In this document: piece after piece, positions 17,201-25,334 of the stretch
How positions within the stretch are numbered: the stretch's first letter is position 1
Layout of the letters: each line of letters begins with the position of its first letter
Origin: Candidatus Aminicenantota bacterium
GTDB lineage: Bacteria > Acidobacteriota > Aminicenantia > Aminicenantales > Aminicenantaceae
NCBI GenBank assembly: GCA_016927475.1
Contig: JAFGMO010000065.1
Span: forward strand, 1-64,000
Length of the DNA: 64,000 bases
Reading direction: 5' to 3'
Program-made: the position numbers and the translations under genes
Notes under the pieces: model-generated
What the model was told of the DNA's origin: nothing
Databases searched by the model: none
What the model saw: the letters and a program-made list of their open reading frames with translations, nothing else

Positions 17201-17346
17201 AAGAACGAAAGCAAAAAACAGCAAAAGCGGCCAGGCAGGCCGCCCTGTGTTTTGGACAGCAGATGCTGACTGAAGATCCCGAGAAAATCCCAAGAACCGT
17301 ACGGATTTTGGTCGGTCATCTCATAAGGGAGGCTCGACATGGGTGA
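14257..17346 (+). CDS. HerA/VirB4-like (DUF87) P-loop ATPase, 1029 residues
   Basis: The start at 14257 follows GAGGGGG and excludes a 37-codon upstream extension overlapping the previous gene. Residues 1-380 are a poorly conserved N-terminal domain. The Walker A motif GGTTGSGKT is at 386-394, VIEPAKSEY shortly after, Walker B HILIIEEAHRLL at about 620-631, then VRAYGQGVVVADQVPVKLAP with NTNLKIAHRI and an arginine-rich sensor region, as in HerA/FtsK-type hexameric DNA translocases. The C-terminal 280 residues carry two cysteine clusters (CGTGCSGNPEAC near 775; CARKVDPYPACDRICS near 905) that may bind zinc. HerA-type ATPases work with nucleases (NurA) or with SIR2/DUF4297 defence effectors; none is adjacent. 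The acidic third gene overlaps its end by 8 bases. Confidence 0.8.
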   Translation: MQLSTKHIDYLQRSYMPEDQADALSKSGWAAPVENTLCLVRISGRIIYENPANMDEDLLPEMADVLTGLHEMSAGHIFIALGSGDKAEFFAGSCGYRLNESGSISSVGTNPESLINGICPGLQTAFLSQEYVSGIMKNLGKMDHGAIALGSPSMKHFSDQMLGSQMDRILRSLMGCVWGYLTVGVPVHQQDIISMANRTLNEIRMISDSMLAAGGPSPVGNQYIKTLEALHRKFEHGKSSGLWHCGVFLLSEKVDTLKRLKAAVRAAMSGENTGPDPFTVLDAGDISKRTQMPALPFAPPPEPPGQISYPYRFLSLLNSSEVAALSQLPRIETPGFNLFQGARFDVNPHGKAATGINLGSVIEDGKPLGPSMMLETDIFKRHTMVGGTTGSGKTNTIFHLLSGFAERGIPFLVIEPAKSEYRCLDGALKSDSPLQVFTPGRENCAPLRLNPFEVQQGISVSEHIDLLRAAFSASFGLWTPLPQVLEQSLYAVYRDRGWDLVRNSNSRLAEGKILHAAFPTLSDLVDKVRTITANLGYSKETTDEIGSALITRLNALRIGGKGRMLDTERSLPSEVLFSRPTVIELEGLGADEDKAFVIALLLLRLAAFRRRQGPSHSLKHILIIEEAHRLLANVSMHREEREADPKGKAVETFVNLLAEVRAYGQGVVVADQVPVKLAPDLIKNTNLKIAHRIVDETDRIVVGGSMIMSDGQERFLATLKVGEAAVFGSGDDNAILVQVPLVESIDTAKKPSDEAVGKRMEKILGDIGPWAVRHAPCGTGCSGNPEACSKAAGIFEDEFIRHAFSRLVLSMISDREALNRLWPDILQLTRRHAGIPEKDLLKCLSTQAGRWLIRRRGSQAGWPFQDTQRFEDCILSVLLGWIDRDKDKTEKVFKELEKVILQLCARKVDPYPACDRICSDKPAVCLYRRAAADIVEMGGFSDPWKAAEKRDRAEGKGYKHLWNTCMDAAYRMIEFPEQDWPEERKQKTAKAARQAALCFGQQMLTEDPEKIPRTVRILVGHLIREARHG

Positions 17347-18748
17347 AATAGACGATCTTTATAGGGCCGTAGACCGTCAGCTTCGGGTAATGGGGAGGCA
17401 ACTGGACTCTCTCATGCCGAATCCATACGGGGACCCTCAAGAAAACCTTGAGGATTGGGTTGATGATACCCTGGGAGATATGGAAAATTACCTGGACCAA
17501 TTGGAGCGGCAGGAGGGCCGGGAAGACCAGGAACAGGAGGGTTCCTCACCGCAGGAGGATGAACCCGAAGATGACCGGGATGAGGATGAGACCGATGATT
17601 CCCGGGAGGACAGCGATGAAAGAGGGGACGCGCCTTCAGAACCTCCTGATGATGCAGAGCCCCAGGATGAGCCCGAACAGTCTGATCGCCAGCCCCGGGA
17701 ATCTCCAACGGAGGAATCCCCTCCCCAAGATGATCAGGAGCCACCCATTGATAAACCTCCTATTCCTGGGGATGAGGAATCTCCCACAGAAGAGCCTGTT
17801 CCAGATCAGGAGGAACTGCCTCAGGACGCCCCCAGGCAAGAAGGTCAAGATTCGCCGACAGATGCTCCTGATGACAGGGGTGAAAGCGAATCCGATGATC
17901 AGGAAAGGGAGGAAGATTCTGAGCAGGGCGAGGATAGTGATAGGGATAGGGAAGGCGAGGGTGAAGGCGGTGAAGAGCCTGAAGAGAATGAAGAGGAAAA
18001 TGAAGATGAGGATAAGCCGTCCACGGATGCGATTTTGGTAACAGAGGATGAATCGAGATCGTTCCCGGGCGGCTCAGTTCCGGGAGAAGAACAGGATGAT
18101 GATTTTTCCCGAGACTCCATTTGGGATGATTTTTTGCCGCCGCCGCCGACAGCGGAGCCGGTGCAAGTTCAGGACTCGGACAGGCCTAAGCCTCCCGAAG
18201 ACGGGAATGGACCGGATGAAGGTGAGGAATCAGAGCAGCAGGGATCTGGAGAGGAAGGGGAAGAAGAAACCAAGCCGACCGAGGGTGAGGAAGAGGGTGA
18301 CGGAGAAAACGGTGAGGCTGAAGGGGATGCAGATCAGGAATCCGATGAGGATGAACAGGAAGAGGATGATTCCGGTGATGATGAATCCGACGAGGACAGA
18401 GAGAGGGAACCGCCTCGAGAGCCGCCGAACAGCCAATATCCTCAGCAATGGCAGCGTCTTCGTGATATTCAGAGAAGATACCAGGAAATGAGGGACAGCA
18501 GATCCCGAGAAACCAGCGGCCGTGGTGATAAAGGAGGGGATAAAGACGCCGACGGACATAGGGGCAAAAGTGAAAATGAAAATAAAGATCCCTCAGAATC
18601 TCAGAAAGATCGTCCCGACATCACCGCTCCTGACAAGGAGGGAACGAAACCGGATACCCCGGACTTCCCTCCTCCCGATGATCGTAGTGAACCGCCTGAG
18701 GACAAACCCGAACCGAGGGACACACCAAAGTTTCCAAGGGAATCCTGA
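17339..18748 (+). CDS. Extremely acidic, proline-rich disordered protein of the HerA-like cassette
   Basis: This 469-residue product overlaps the ATPase by 8 bases, so it is translationally coupled. Residues 1-60 (EIDDLYRAVDRQLRVMGRQL, WVDDTLGDMENYLDQLE) can form helices. About 62-360 is almost entirely Asp, Glu, Pro, Ser and Gly with repeated ED, EEPP and QD runs. A mixed-charge segment (QQWQRLRDIQRRYQEMRDSR) is near 370. The tail is Lys/Asp/Pro-rich. Codon use is ordinary and the frame is long, so it is expressed protein, not chance. Acidic disordered proteins can mimic DNA, buffer divalent ions, or bind basic partners. I do not recognise a family. Confidence 0.75.
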   Translation: MGEIDDLYRAVDRQLRVMGRQLDSLMPNPYGDPQENLEDWVDDTLGDMENYLDQLERQEGREDQEQEGSSPQEDEPEDDRDEDETDDSREDSDERGDAPSEPPDDAEPQDEPEQSDRQPRESPTEESPPQDDQEPPIDKPPIPGDEESPTEEPVPDQEELPQDAPRQEGQDSPTDAPDDRGESESDDQEREEDSEQGEDSDRDREGEGEGGEEPEENEEENEDEDKPSTDAILVTEDESRSFPGGSVPGEEQDDDFSRDSIWDDFLPPPPTAEPVQVQDSDRPKPPEDGNGPDEGEESEQQGSGEEGEEETKPTEGEEEGDGENGEAEGDADQESDEDEQEEDDSGDDESDEDREREPPREPPNSQYPQQWQRLRDIQRRYQEMRDSRSRETSGRGDKGGDKDADGHRGKSENENKDPSESQKDRPDITAPDKEGTKPDTPDFPPPDDRSEPPEDKPEPRDTPKFPRES

Positions 18749-18921
18749 GGTTGTCAGCCAAGTCGGAACGCTATAGATGATAGGTCAGTCGCTAGTGCAG
18801 TGGATCGGTTTTCACGGAACAGGAATCCGGAAGGAGAGAAACTTAGACCGGGTCATCAAAGTTTTTGCGTCGTAATAGTTGAAGGTGTATCATAATGTTG
18901 CTTTTTAGGAGGTGTCATACC

Positions 18922-20697
18922 ATGAATAAAAGACTATTTCATATGTTTTTGATCATTTGTGTTTCAGTTTTGTTGATAGGATTTTCCGGCTGTAAGAAAG
19001 AAGCCAAAACGCCGGCCGACCTCGTTTTTCTCAACGGAGACATCCACACCGTAGACCCGGACAAACCGGCGGCCCAGGCCCTGGTCGTAACCGGTAACAC
19101 CATAACAGCGGTTTGTGCCGGCGATGATGAAGCCCGTGAATATGTCGGCGATAAAACGCGTGTGATCGATCTGAATTCCGCCTTTGTTGTGCCCGGGATT
19201 ATAGACGGCCATGTCCATTTCAACCGGGCCGGAGAGCTGATCAACGACGCCAACTTGATGACTGTCTCCGACGAGAACGGTTTGAAAAAAGAGATCGGCC
19301 GGGTGGTGGGAATCCTCGATGCAGGCGAATGGATCACCGGCGGTTTGTGGGGAGCATACGAGCAGTGGGTCCTGGGCGACGCGGGAGAAAAGACGTCGAA
19401 AAAGGCGGAACCATGGCGGCCGAACCGCAGTATGATCGATCCTCAAACCCCGGACAATCCCTGTTTTCTCTGCCGGTTCGATTATAAAGAATGGCTGGCC
19501 AATACGGCAGCCCTGCGTGAGGCGGGCCTTGAAGACAAGGTTATCGAAGGTTTGGAGGCCGGTCCGGACGGCAAACCAACGGGCATCGTATTTCGTCCCT
19601 CGCCCGCTTTCGACAAACTGCAGGAAGCCAGAAAACCCAAGTCGAACAAAAGGCTGCTGGACGAGAACCGGGCCGCTCTCAAGGCGTTGAGGGAAGCGGG
19701 CATCGTCGAAGTCCATGATATCGCCGTTCCGGATCAGACCGAGCGGTTTGTCGAGCTTCAGGAAAACGGCGAGCTGACCTGCCGTGTCTGGCTGCGGCCC
19801 GACCTGTCGCGGGGAGAGGAGCTTAAAGAGAAAGGCTTGGCCATGGGGCTTCATCCGAAAACGAAGACAAAGGATATGTGGCTCCGCTACGGGGCGCTTA
19901 AGGGCTATATCGACGGGATTATGGGCACGCACGGCGCCCTCTTTTTCGAACCCTATGACGACCAGCCGGACAATTACGGGCACTGGAGGCGCCACACCTC
20001 CGACGACCCGGAATTCAAGGTCCGGAACATGGAGAAGATGTACAACCTGGTTAAGATCGGACTGGAAGGCGGTTTTGTGCCCAACGTCCATGCTATCGGG
20101 ACGAGGGGAGTGGCGGAGATGCTCGACCTCTACGAAAGGCTTAAAAATGATGGGACCGACCTGACGGGATTCCGCATCATTCATGCCCAGGTGGTCCGCG
20201 ACCAGGATTTTCCCCGCTTCAAGGCGCTTAATGTCATCGCCGAGGTCAATCCCTATCATTTATCGGACGATATGCGCTGGATGGAGGAGCGGATCGGCCA
20301 TGAACGCTGCAAAGGAGCCTACGCCTTTAAGTCTCTTCTAGAGAACGGGGCCATGCTGAGCTTCGGATCGGACTGGCCGGGGACAAGCGCGGCCCTTTAT
20401 CACATGCATCCCAAGTACCTGATTTATGCCGCCGTAGCCCGGAAAACCATTCAGGGAACTCCGCCCGAAGGATGGTTTCCCGAACAGCGCATTTCCGTTG
20501 AAGAAGCTATCAAAGCCTACACCATCAACAACGCCTACGCCTGTTTCGAAGCCGACATGCGGGGTTCGCTGACTCCTGGAAAACTGGCCGACATCACGGT
20601 TTTTGACCGGAACCTTATCATGATACCCCAAGACGATATCCTTAACGCAGAAGCGCTCTATACCGTTGTTGACGGAAAAATCGTTTTTGAAAAATAG
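18922..20697 (+). CDS. Amidohydrolase family 3 lipoprotein (YtcJ-like)
   Basis: The start at 18922 follows TTTAGGAGGTG and gives a lipoprotein signal ending in lipobox FSGC. The mature protein shows ADLVFLNGDIHTVDPDKPAA, the metal motif VVPGIIDGHVHFNRAGEL, a mid-chain lysine region, VPNVHAIGTRG (His), RIIHAQVV (His) and SFGSDWPGTS (Asp), and ends with ADITVFDRNL. This is the amidohydrolase_3/YtcJ group, zinc-type hydrolases of amides or amino-acid derivatives. It is about 590 residues, the normal length. As a lipoprotein it should act in the periplasm. It is monocistronic; the converging pilin operon ends 85 bases away. Confidence 0.85.
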   Translation: MNKRLFHMFLIICVSVLLIGFSGCKKEAKTPADLVFLNGDIHTVDPDKPAAQALVVTGNTITAVCAGDDEAREYVGDKTRVIDLNSAFVVPGIIDGHVHFNRAGELINDANLMTVSDENGLKKEIGRVVGILDAGEWITGGLWGAYEQWVLGDAGEKTSKKAEPWRPNRSMIDPQTPDNPCFLCRFDYKEWLANTAALREAGLEDKVIEGLEAGPDGKPTGIVFRPSPAFDKLQEARKPKSNKRLLDENRAALKALREAGIVEVHDIAVPDQTERFVELQENGELTCRVWLRPDLSRGEELKEKGLAMGLHPKTKTKDMWLRYGALKGYIDGIMGTHGALFFEPYDDQPDNYGHWRRHTSDDPEFKVRNMEKMYNLVKIGLEGGFVPNVHAIGTRGVAEMLDLYERLKNDGTDLTGFRIIHAQVVRDQDFPRFKALNVIAEVNPYHLSDDMRWMEERIGHERCKGAYAFKSLLENGAMLSFGSDWPGTSAALYHMHPKYLIYAAVARKTIQGTPPEGWFPEQRISVEEAIKAYTINNAYACFEADMRGSLTPGKLADITVFDRNLIMIPQDDILNAEALYTVVDGKIVFEK

Positions 20698-20739
20698 GTT
20701 TTATCCATAAACCGGTACAGGCGATCGGGATTTTTTTGG

Positions 20740-20769
20740 ATGGGGCAGGCTTGAGCTGTACCGCCCCAT
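20740..20769. terminator. Stem-loop between converging genes
   Basis: ATGGGGC (20740-20746) pairs with GCCCCAT (20763-20769). It lies between the stop codons of the amidohydrolase (+) and the GspH-like gene (-). There is no clear U-tract on the 3' side on either strand, so the call is tentative. Confidence 0.35.
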
Positions 20770-20784
20770 TGTAAAATTCATCTA

Positions 20785-21240
20785 TCATGGAGGAATCCAC
20801 ACCGTTTTCAGTCGGCCGGTAATGGCCAGGGTGATCTTGTATTTCCCGCTGGAATTCGATAAATAAACCGTAGCCAGGTTGGAGACCGTACCTGCCGGAT
20901 GAAAGACCGGAATATTGTTGGCGGAAAGAGAAATGCCTTCCAGGTAATCATGGGCGGCCAGGAGCCATTTTTTGCTTGATTCATCGTAATATTCGACGGA
21001 ACAGCTTTGGCTGTAGATTTTCACCCGGAATTTTCGCCGGTCAAAAACGGCCCGGTATCGTGCGTAGTTGAAACGGGATCTGATTTGCCAGACGGCCCGC
21101 TGAAGCCTGTACTTCGGTCCCAGGCCCAGGAAAGACGTTGAGGCCAGGTTGAGAGTTACGGCCAGGATAAAAAGGCAAAGGATTCCTTCCAAAAGCGAAA
21201 AGCCGGACAGGCGGCCATTATTTTTTATGAGCGCATCCAT
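20785..21240 (-). CDS. GspH/FimT-like minor pseudopilin
   Basis: It is a 151-residue prepilin with the cleavage motif G|FSLLE at residues 13-18, followed by a hydrophobic helix (GILCLFILAVTLNLASTSFL). The rest is beta-rich (YRLQRAVWQIRSRFNYARYR, FRVKIYSQSCSVEYYDESS), as in GspH/FimT minor pilins. Prepilin peptidase should process it. It is the last gene of a four-gene set (PilV-, PilW-, PilX-, GspH-like) that primes type IV pilus or type II secretion pseudopilus assembly. Its ATG overlaps the preceding gene's end by one base. Pilus motor genes are not in the window. Confidence 0.8.
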   Translation of the reverse strand: MDALIKNNGRLSGFSLLEGILCLFILAVTLNLASTSFLGLGPKYRLQRAVWQIRSRFNYARYRAVFDRRKFRVKIYSQSCSVEYYDESSKKWLLAAHDYLEGISLSANNIPVFHPAGTVSNLATVYLSNSSGKYKITLAITGRLKTVWIPP

Positions 21241-22832
21241 CAGCTTGTTTTCCAGGCTAAAATGCGAAGTCCCGAAAGACGGATGACCGGAACGGCGGTA
21301 AGCGGTGTGGTCCCGGGATCTGAAAAGGTGCCGGGGAGACGCCGGTCGTAAAAAAGCTCCAGGTTGTTCCCCTCAAGGTTCAGTTTTTTAGCCTGGAGGC
21401 TTCCTGCCAGATAAAGGTCCCTCTTGTCCCCCTCCGCCGTTATTCCTTGTCCCGATGAGGTCAGGTGAGCCTGGATTTTGATGTCATCCTGGCCCGTTTC
21501 GCCTATAGTTATTTTTCCCTCTTTTTCCGAGCCGTCCAGGAAGTCACAGCCCGCGGAAAACAGGGACAGCCTGGTCCTTGGATTTTTGACGAAAGGAATG
21601 CCGTCTTTCCAGGTAACGCCCTGGTGGGTGAGATGGGAGCTTATGGTGATGGAATCGGAGCAAACGATGGAAAGCTGCAGGCCGGAAAGGACAGAAGGTG
21701 TTTCTTCATCTGGGGATGGTACGATTTCGCCCGATAGGTTGAGTCGGCCCGCCGAAAGAGAACAAACGGAGCCGTTGATGACGATAACTCCCCGGGGGCT
21801 GCTGTCGAATTCCTCAAATCCTTCGGGAGTTTGGAACACGGTGTGCTGGATGACGGGATGAAATCTCACCATCCACCTTCCTGCGTCTGAGGAAAAGGCA
21901 ATAACCTGGGCGCCGTCGTCTACGGCCAGGATAAGCTCTTCCAGGTCCCCCTGGACAAAGATACCTCCCAAACCTGAACCGTCCCTGATGAGGTAGACCC
22001 CTTCGGGCACGGGTTCTTCCGAAGGGGGCAGACCGAGAACGGCTCGAAGCCGTGCGGGGGTCAGGTCCTGGGGTTTGAAAATGTCTATCTTCAAAACCCG
22101 GCTTAAGAGAGGCGAGGCATCCGGGGAAAGGTGATCTCCCTGGGTGAAAACCGGAACGGGGGAAGGCAAGGCGGGCTGTAGGCTGTGGAGTTTTATAGAG
22201 TTCTTTTTATAAAATTCAGCCTGTTCTTTTGAAGAAAGGCCGGTGTCGATGAGGAAAGGATAGAGGGAAGTGGGTACGTGACCGGTAAAGAGGTCAAGCC
22301 TGGCCTCCAGGATTGTTGATTTTTTCTGCCTGAAATTTTTGATGCCTCCTTCTCCGTTGAGAGAGACATCAACAACGGTCCGGAACCACTGTTTTTGATC
22401 CTCGTACTGCCGCAGGGCGAGATGGGCTTGGCTTTCCCAGTCTGCCCGGCCGCATTTCCCTTTTTGGATGAGGGGAAACGGGGCGCCGGCCAGGCGTTCC
22501 GCAGCCGCAGTTTCTCCTTTTTCCGTTTGATCCCGAAGGTCCGACAGCTCGGTCTCCGTTATGGTCATGAAATTTGGTGATAAGCGGCCTATAAGGTTTT
22601 GAAACCCGGCTTTGACCCCGCTTTCGGCGGCGTATTCCAGGATACGGGAATTTTTTCCGGCGGCGCTCAATTCCAGTGTGATTCGGGAACAGGTCAGAAG
22701 GCCCAATCCCAGTGTGGTGAATACAAAAAAAAGGAAAACAGTGGTCAGGGTCATGGCGCCCTTTCTGAGATGAGGCAGACCATTATTTCCGCAAGGAAAT
22801 CGAAATATTTTCCGGGCAGAGGCTAAATTCAT
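21240..22832 (-). CDS. PilX-like minor pilin assembly protein, large
   Basis: The likely start MNLASARK lies inside the upstream PilW frame (50-base overlap); a longer frame to 22895 is less likely. Residues 24-50 give a non-canonical prepilin leader, RKG|AMTLTTVFLFFVFTTLGLGL, lacking the glutamate at +5, typical of PilX/GspK-type proteins. The following region, AAGKNSRILEYAAESGVKAG, is characteristic of PilX (GKNSRILEYAAESG). The C-terminal 350 residues are long and unfamiliar, with a repeated beta pattern (VVDDGAQVIAFSSDAGRWMV, IQAHLTSSGQGITAEGDKRD). The length of about 530 residues is over twice that of classical PilX, so the tail may be an adhesin-like or tip domain. Confidence 0.7.
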   Translation of the reverse strand: MNLASARKIFRFPCGNNGLPHLRKGAMTLTTVFLFFVFTTLGLGLLTCSRITLELSAAGKNSRILEYAAESGVKAGFQNLIGRLSPNFMTITETELSDLRDQTEKGETAAAERLAGAPFPLIQKGKCGRADWESQAHLALRQYEDQKQWFRTVVDVSLNGEGGIKNFRQKKSTILEARLDLFTGHVPTSLYPFLIDTGLSSKEQAEFYKKNSIKLHSLQPALPSPVPVFTQGDHLSPDASPLLSRVLKIDIFKPQDLTPARLRAVLGLPPSEEPVPEGVYLIRDGSGLGGIFVQGDLEELILAVDDGAQVIAFSSDAGRWMVRFHPVIQHTVFQTPEGFEEFDSSPRGVIVINGSVCSLSAGRLNLSGEIVPSPDEETPSVLSGLQLSIVCSDSITISSHLTHQGVTWKDGIPFVKNPRTRLSLFSAGCDFLDGSEKEGKITIGETGQDDIKIQAHLTSSGQGITAEGDKRDLYLAGSLQAKKLNLEGNNLELFYDRRLPGTFSDPGTTPLTAVPVIRLSGLRILAWKTS

Positions 22833-23517
22833 GGATTTTCTCCTTGTTTTCCAGTGACGCCAGGCGAATGCGCACAAGGTTGGAAACTTCGTCATAGGAA
22901 AGTTCGAAAAGCGCCGCTCCTTCGAAAAGGGGCTGAGCCGAACCGTCGTTTATTTCCCGCCTGACGGTGTCCGTTTTGGTGTCGAAAAACAGGGCCGTTT
23001 TTCTGATGAGGGCCAGGGTGGTTTCTTCCCGGGTGTATGAGTTCTCCAGAGGGGCTTTGAGGAAAAGATGCTCCGGGCCGCATCCTGTGACGGATCTTAT
23101 CTCAATGCCGGCCGAAGAGAATATGGCAATCTTCCGGCCCGCTTTTACCTTCGGCTTGTTTTTGACCTTAAGGGATGTCTGACCCGGGGTGAAGTCTTCG
23201 GCCGGGAGGAGGAATCGTTCTGCCTGAAGAATGGTCATGGTGCCGTTTTCCAGATTTATTCCTTTCAGAAGCCCTGCCTCAAGGGAGGGGAGCAGTCCGT
23301 ATCCCGCCTTCTGAAGGTCTGTCTTGATTTTATGAAGCGCCGCTGAGACGGAAACCATTGTTTCTTGATGTGTTTTAAGTTTGAAAAAAATTCTGCGTCC
23401 GGCGGCGAAAACCTCCAGTCCGCCGAGAAGGAGGATGAGAAAAAGAGAGAGACAAAGCAGGCTTTCCACCAGGGAAAAACCGAGGCTTTTTGTGTGGCGG
23501 GCATTAAATTTTTTCAT
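22783..23517 (-). CDS. PilW/GspJ-like minor pseudopilin
   Basis: The chosen start at 23517 overlaps the PilV stop as ATGA and gives MKKFNARHTKSLG|FSLVES, a perfect prepilin peptidase site with Glu at +5, then LLCLSLFLILLLGGLEVFAA. The rest matches PilW/GspJ in size (244 residues) and pattern (VSAALHKIKTDLQKAGYG; EDFTPGQTSLKVKNKPKVKAG). It should sit near the tip of the pseudopilus together with the PilV- and PilX-like neighbours. An extended frame to 23589 would place the signal 24 residues inside the protein and is rejected. Confidence 0.8.
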   Translation of the reverse strand: MKKFNARHTKSLGFSLVESLLCLSLFLILLLGGLEVFAAGRRIFFKLKTHQETMVSVSAALHKIKTDLQKAGYGLLPSLEAGLLKGINLENGTMTILQAERFLLPAEDFTPGQTSLKVKNKPKVKAGRKIAIFSSAGIEIRSVTGCGPEHLFLKAPLENSYTREETTLALIRKTALFFDTKTDTVRREINDGSAQPLFEGAALFELSYDEVSNLVRIRLASLENKEKIHEFSLCPENISISLRK

Positions 23518-23939
23518 CAGAAACCCAGCCCCTTGGAAATGTAGATCGAAATTTCCGTTTTTCTTGATGAAAGGGAAGCGGCGGAGCATTCCAGGTCGAC
23601 CCGTTTTAATCCCTCCGCTTCATTTTGAATCGTCCATGAAACAAGATATTTTTTTTCATTCACAACAATCACTTCTTGTTCCTTGTGTTCCTCGAGTTCA
23701 ACATGATCGAAAGGAAGGGATTTGAGGTATTCAAGTTTTGTCGTGGCCAGTTCCTGGCTTTTGATGTGAAAGCCCGCTTTGTCATGAATGGAGAGGGAAT
23801 AGATGATAAGCTCGGTCATCCCGAGAATAAAGACGGTCATGAGGGCAAAGGAGACAAGCAGCTCGATGAATGTGATGCCTTTGCAGCGGCCTCTCCGGTC
23901 TCGATGCTGCTTATTTCTCGCGGTTTGTTTTTTGGGCAT
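23517..23939 (-). CDS. PilV/GspI-like minor pseudopilin, first gene of the operon
   Basis: The 140-residue prepilin has a basic leader ending in RCKG|ITFIELLVSFALMTVFI, with Glu at +5. A short beta-rich domain follows (LATTKLEYLKSLPFDHVELE, KYLVSWTIQNEAEGLKRVDL), characteristic of PilV/GspI, including the AxxKLE-type motif. It opens the minor pilin operon; the next gene overlaps by 3-4 bases. Such minor pilins nucleate type IV pili or type II secretion pseudopili and can carry adhesive or DNA-binding tips. Confidence 0.8.
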   Translation of the reverse strand: MPKKQTARNKQHRDRRGRCKGITFIELLVSFALMTVFILGMTELIIYSLSIHDKAGFHIKSQELATTKLEYLKSLPFDHVELEEHKEQEVIVVNEKKYLVSWTIQNEAEGLKRVDLECSAASLSSRKTEISIYISKGLGF

Positions 23940-24302
23940 GGATTTCTTTTATGCGGAAGACGTGCCAGGAATGCGGATTATTTATTAGGGGAAAGATGCC
24001 CCCTTTATGTTGCGATGTCAATAAATGTTCATAAAGAGGCGGATTGGGGATAAGCAAGGCGGCAACCGGAGTTGACATTTTATGTGCCAGGGTTTGTGTT
24101 GAAGGAGATTGACGATGGTTGTTTTTTTTGGAATATATAAAGGAATGCAAGGAATTTTTTTTGGTTCGAATCTGAACCTAAAGCCCGGGCTATACGTTTA
24201 ATTTATAATGAGGCCGTATTGTAAGAATGGAAGGAATCTTTTGACATCTGATGTTTCAGGGACAGGGATTCCGTTTATGATATTGACGCAAAGGAGGAGA
24301 CC
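23940..24302. other. Intergenic region between divergent pilin operon and membrane gene; nothing firm
   Basis: This 363-base divergent region must hold promoters for both sides. I see no convincing -35/-10 pair, palindrome or small gene. A 79-codon minus-strand frame (23911-24150) has no ribosome site or family features. The plus-strand ATG at 24303 is preceded by AAGGAGGAGA. Confidence 0.4.
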
Positions 24303-24737
24303 ATGATTGAAAGAAGTGAAGAAGAGCAAAGAGTGGAGGCCCTGCGGCAGGTATCGGGGCCCTCGGTGGGACTGCTGGTTACGGGAATTCTGGGAGCGAT
24401 CGGAGGAATCGCCGGTTTTATCGCAGGCATTATCGGTTGGGGCTGGAGCTCGCGGTGGTGGAGAGATGTTCCTGATTGGTATGAGCAATTCTGGGAAGGA
24501 TCTTTTTCCATCGGGACTTCGTTTATCGGCATCCTCGTATCGGCTTTTGTCATCTACGCCGCGCTGAAAATGAAAGACCTGGAGCAGTGGGGGATCTGTG
24601 TGGCGGCGTCCATACTGGCCATGGTCCCCTGCGTCAGTCCCTGCTGCATCGTCGGGCTTCCTGTCGGTATCTGGTGCCTGGTTATCCTGACGCGGCCGGA
24701 GGTTAAAGCCGCCTTTCCCGGCATGACGGCGGTTTAG
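24303..24737 (+). CDS. Unrecognised small multi-pass membrane protein
   Basis: This 144-residue protein is preceded by AAGGAGGAGACC. It has four predicted membrane spans: a glycine-rich pair (LLVTGILGAIGGIAGFIAGI), a central GTSFIGILVSAFVIYAALKM, and a C-terminal VCVSPCC-type hairpin (MVPCVSPCCIVGLPVGIWCL) with three cysteines. The N-terminal 20 residues are charged. Its arrangement next to a DUF2752 gene 8 bases away recalls small TM2/DUF4190-like proteins of unknown role. I do not recognise a family with certainty. Confidence 0.65.
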   Translation: MIERSEEEQRVEALRQVSGPSVGLLVTGILGAIGGIAGFIAGIIGWGWSSRWWRDVPDWYEQFWEGSFSIGTSFIGILVSAFVIYAALKMKDLEQWGICVAASILAMVPCVSPCCIVGLPVGIWCLVILTRPEVKAAFPGMTAV

Positions 24738-24745
24738 CTGGTGTT

Positions 24746-25198
24746 TTGAAAACACGTTTGGAAAGCCAAAACCACAGGCAGGAAAGAGCCCTGCTTCCTC
24801 AATTTGTTATTCTTGGGATTTGTTTCTTTATTCTTCTTTTTGCCGTGCTGCTTTCGCCTCCCGCTCAGGATGATGGGCCGGTCAGGCTGGCCGGTATCCC
24901 TCTTCCACAAACCTGCCAGTTTCGTGCTTTGACGGGAATCCCCTGTCCGGGATGCGGTTTGACCCGCTCCCTTACGGCCGCGGTCCATGGAAGGATAGGG
25001 GACAGCTTTCGCCATCATAGGCTGGGAGCAATGACTCTCGTTTATATCCTGGTCCAGTTTTTCCACCGTCTGGGGCTCATTCTATTGCCGGTTTTCTGGC
25101 TGCGGACTTTTGGGGCGGGAAAAATTTTGGACCGGGGGATCATTGTCCTGGCTGTTCTCTTCGGCCTTAACTGGATCGCCACCCTTATCCTTTTGTGA
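24746..25198 (+). CDS. DUF2752 family membrane protein
   Basis: The start follows the upstream stop by 8 bases. The protein (150 residues) contains the DUF2752 signature CQFRALTGIPCPGCGLTRSL between two membrane spans, with a conserved Cys pair (PCPGCG), then a basic loop (HGRIGDSFRHHRLGAM) and two more spans. Function is unknown for the family. The CxxC could bind metal or respond to redox. It probably forms a two-gene operon with the membrane protein upstream. Confidence 0.85.
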   Translation: MKTRLESQNHRQERALLPQFVILGICFFILLFAVLLSPPAQDDGPVRLAGIPLPQTCQFRALTGIPCPGCGLTRSLTAAVHGRIGDSFRHHRLGAMTLVYILVQFFHRLGLILLPVFWLRTFGAGKILDRGIIVLAVLFGLNWIATLILL

Positions 25199-25334
25199 AA
25201 GTTTGTTTCTAATCCCCTAGATATATCCTTATACTTAACCGGATCATCAACATTGTCCTTTTATAAAGAAGGATTTTCCACACTTATCCTCTTGTCAAAG
25301 CGATCTCGTCCACACTCGTCATCACCCTGTCCTC

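Noticed and set aside
17448-18491. Long Met/Arg-rich frames overlapping the acidic gene in another frame
   Set aside because: They are shadows of the GA-rich coding strand of the acidic protein. The frame coupled to the ATPase stop is the genuine one.
18964-20259. 431-codon frame antisense to the amidohydrolase
   Set aside because: It is a long antisense shadow over a high-GC gene with full family motifs on the plus strand.
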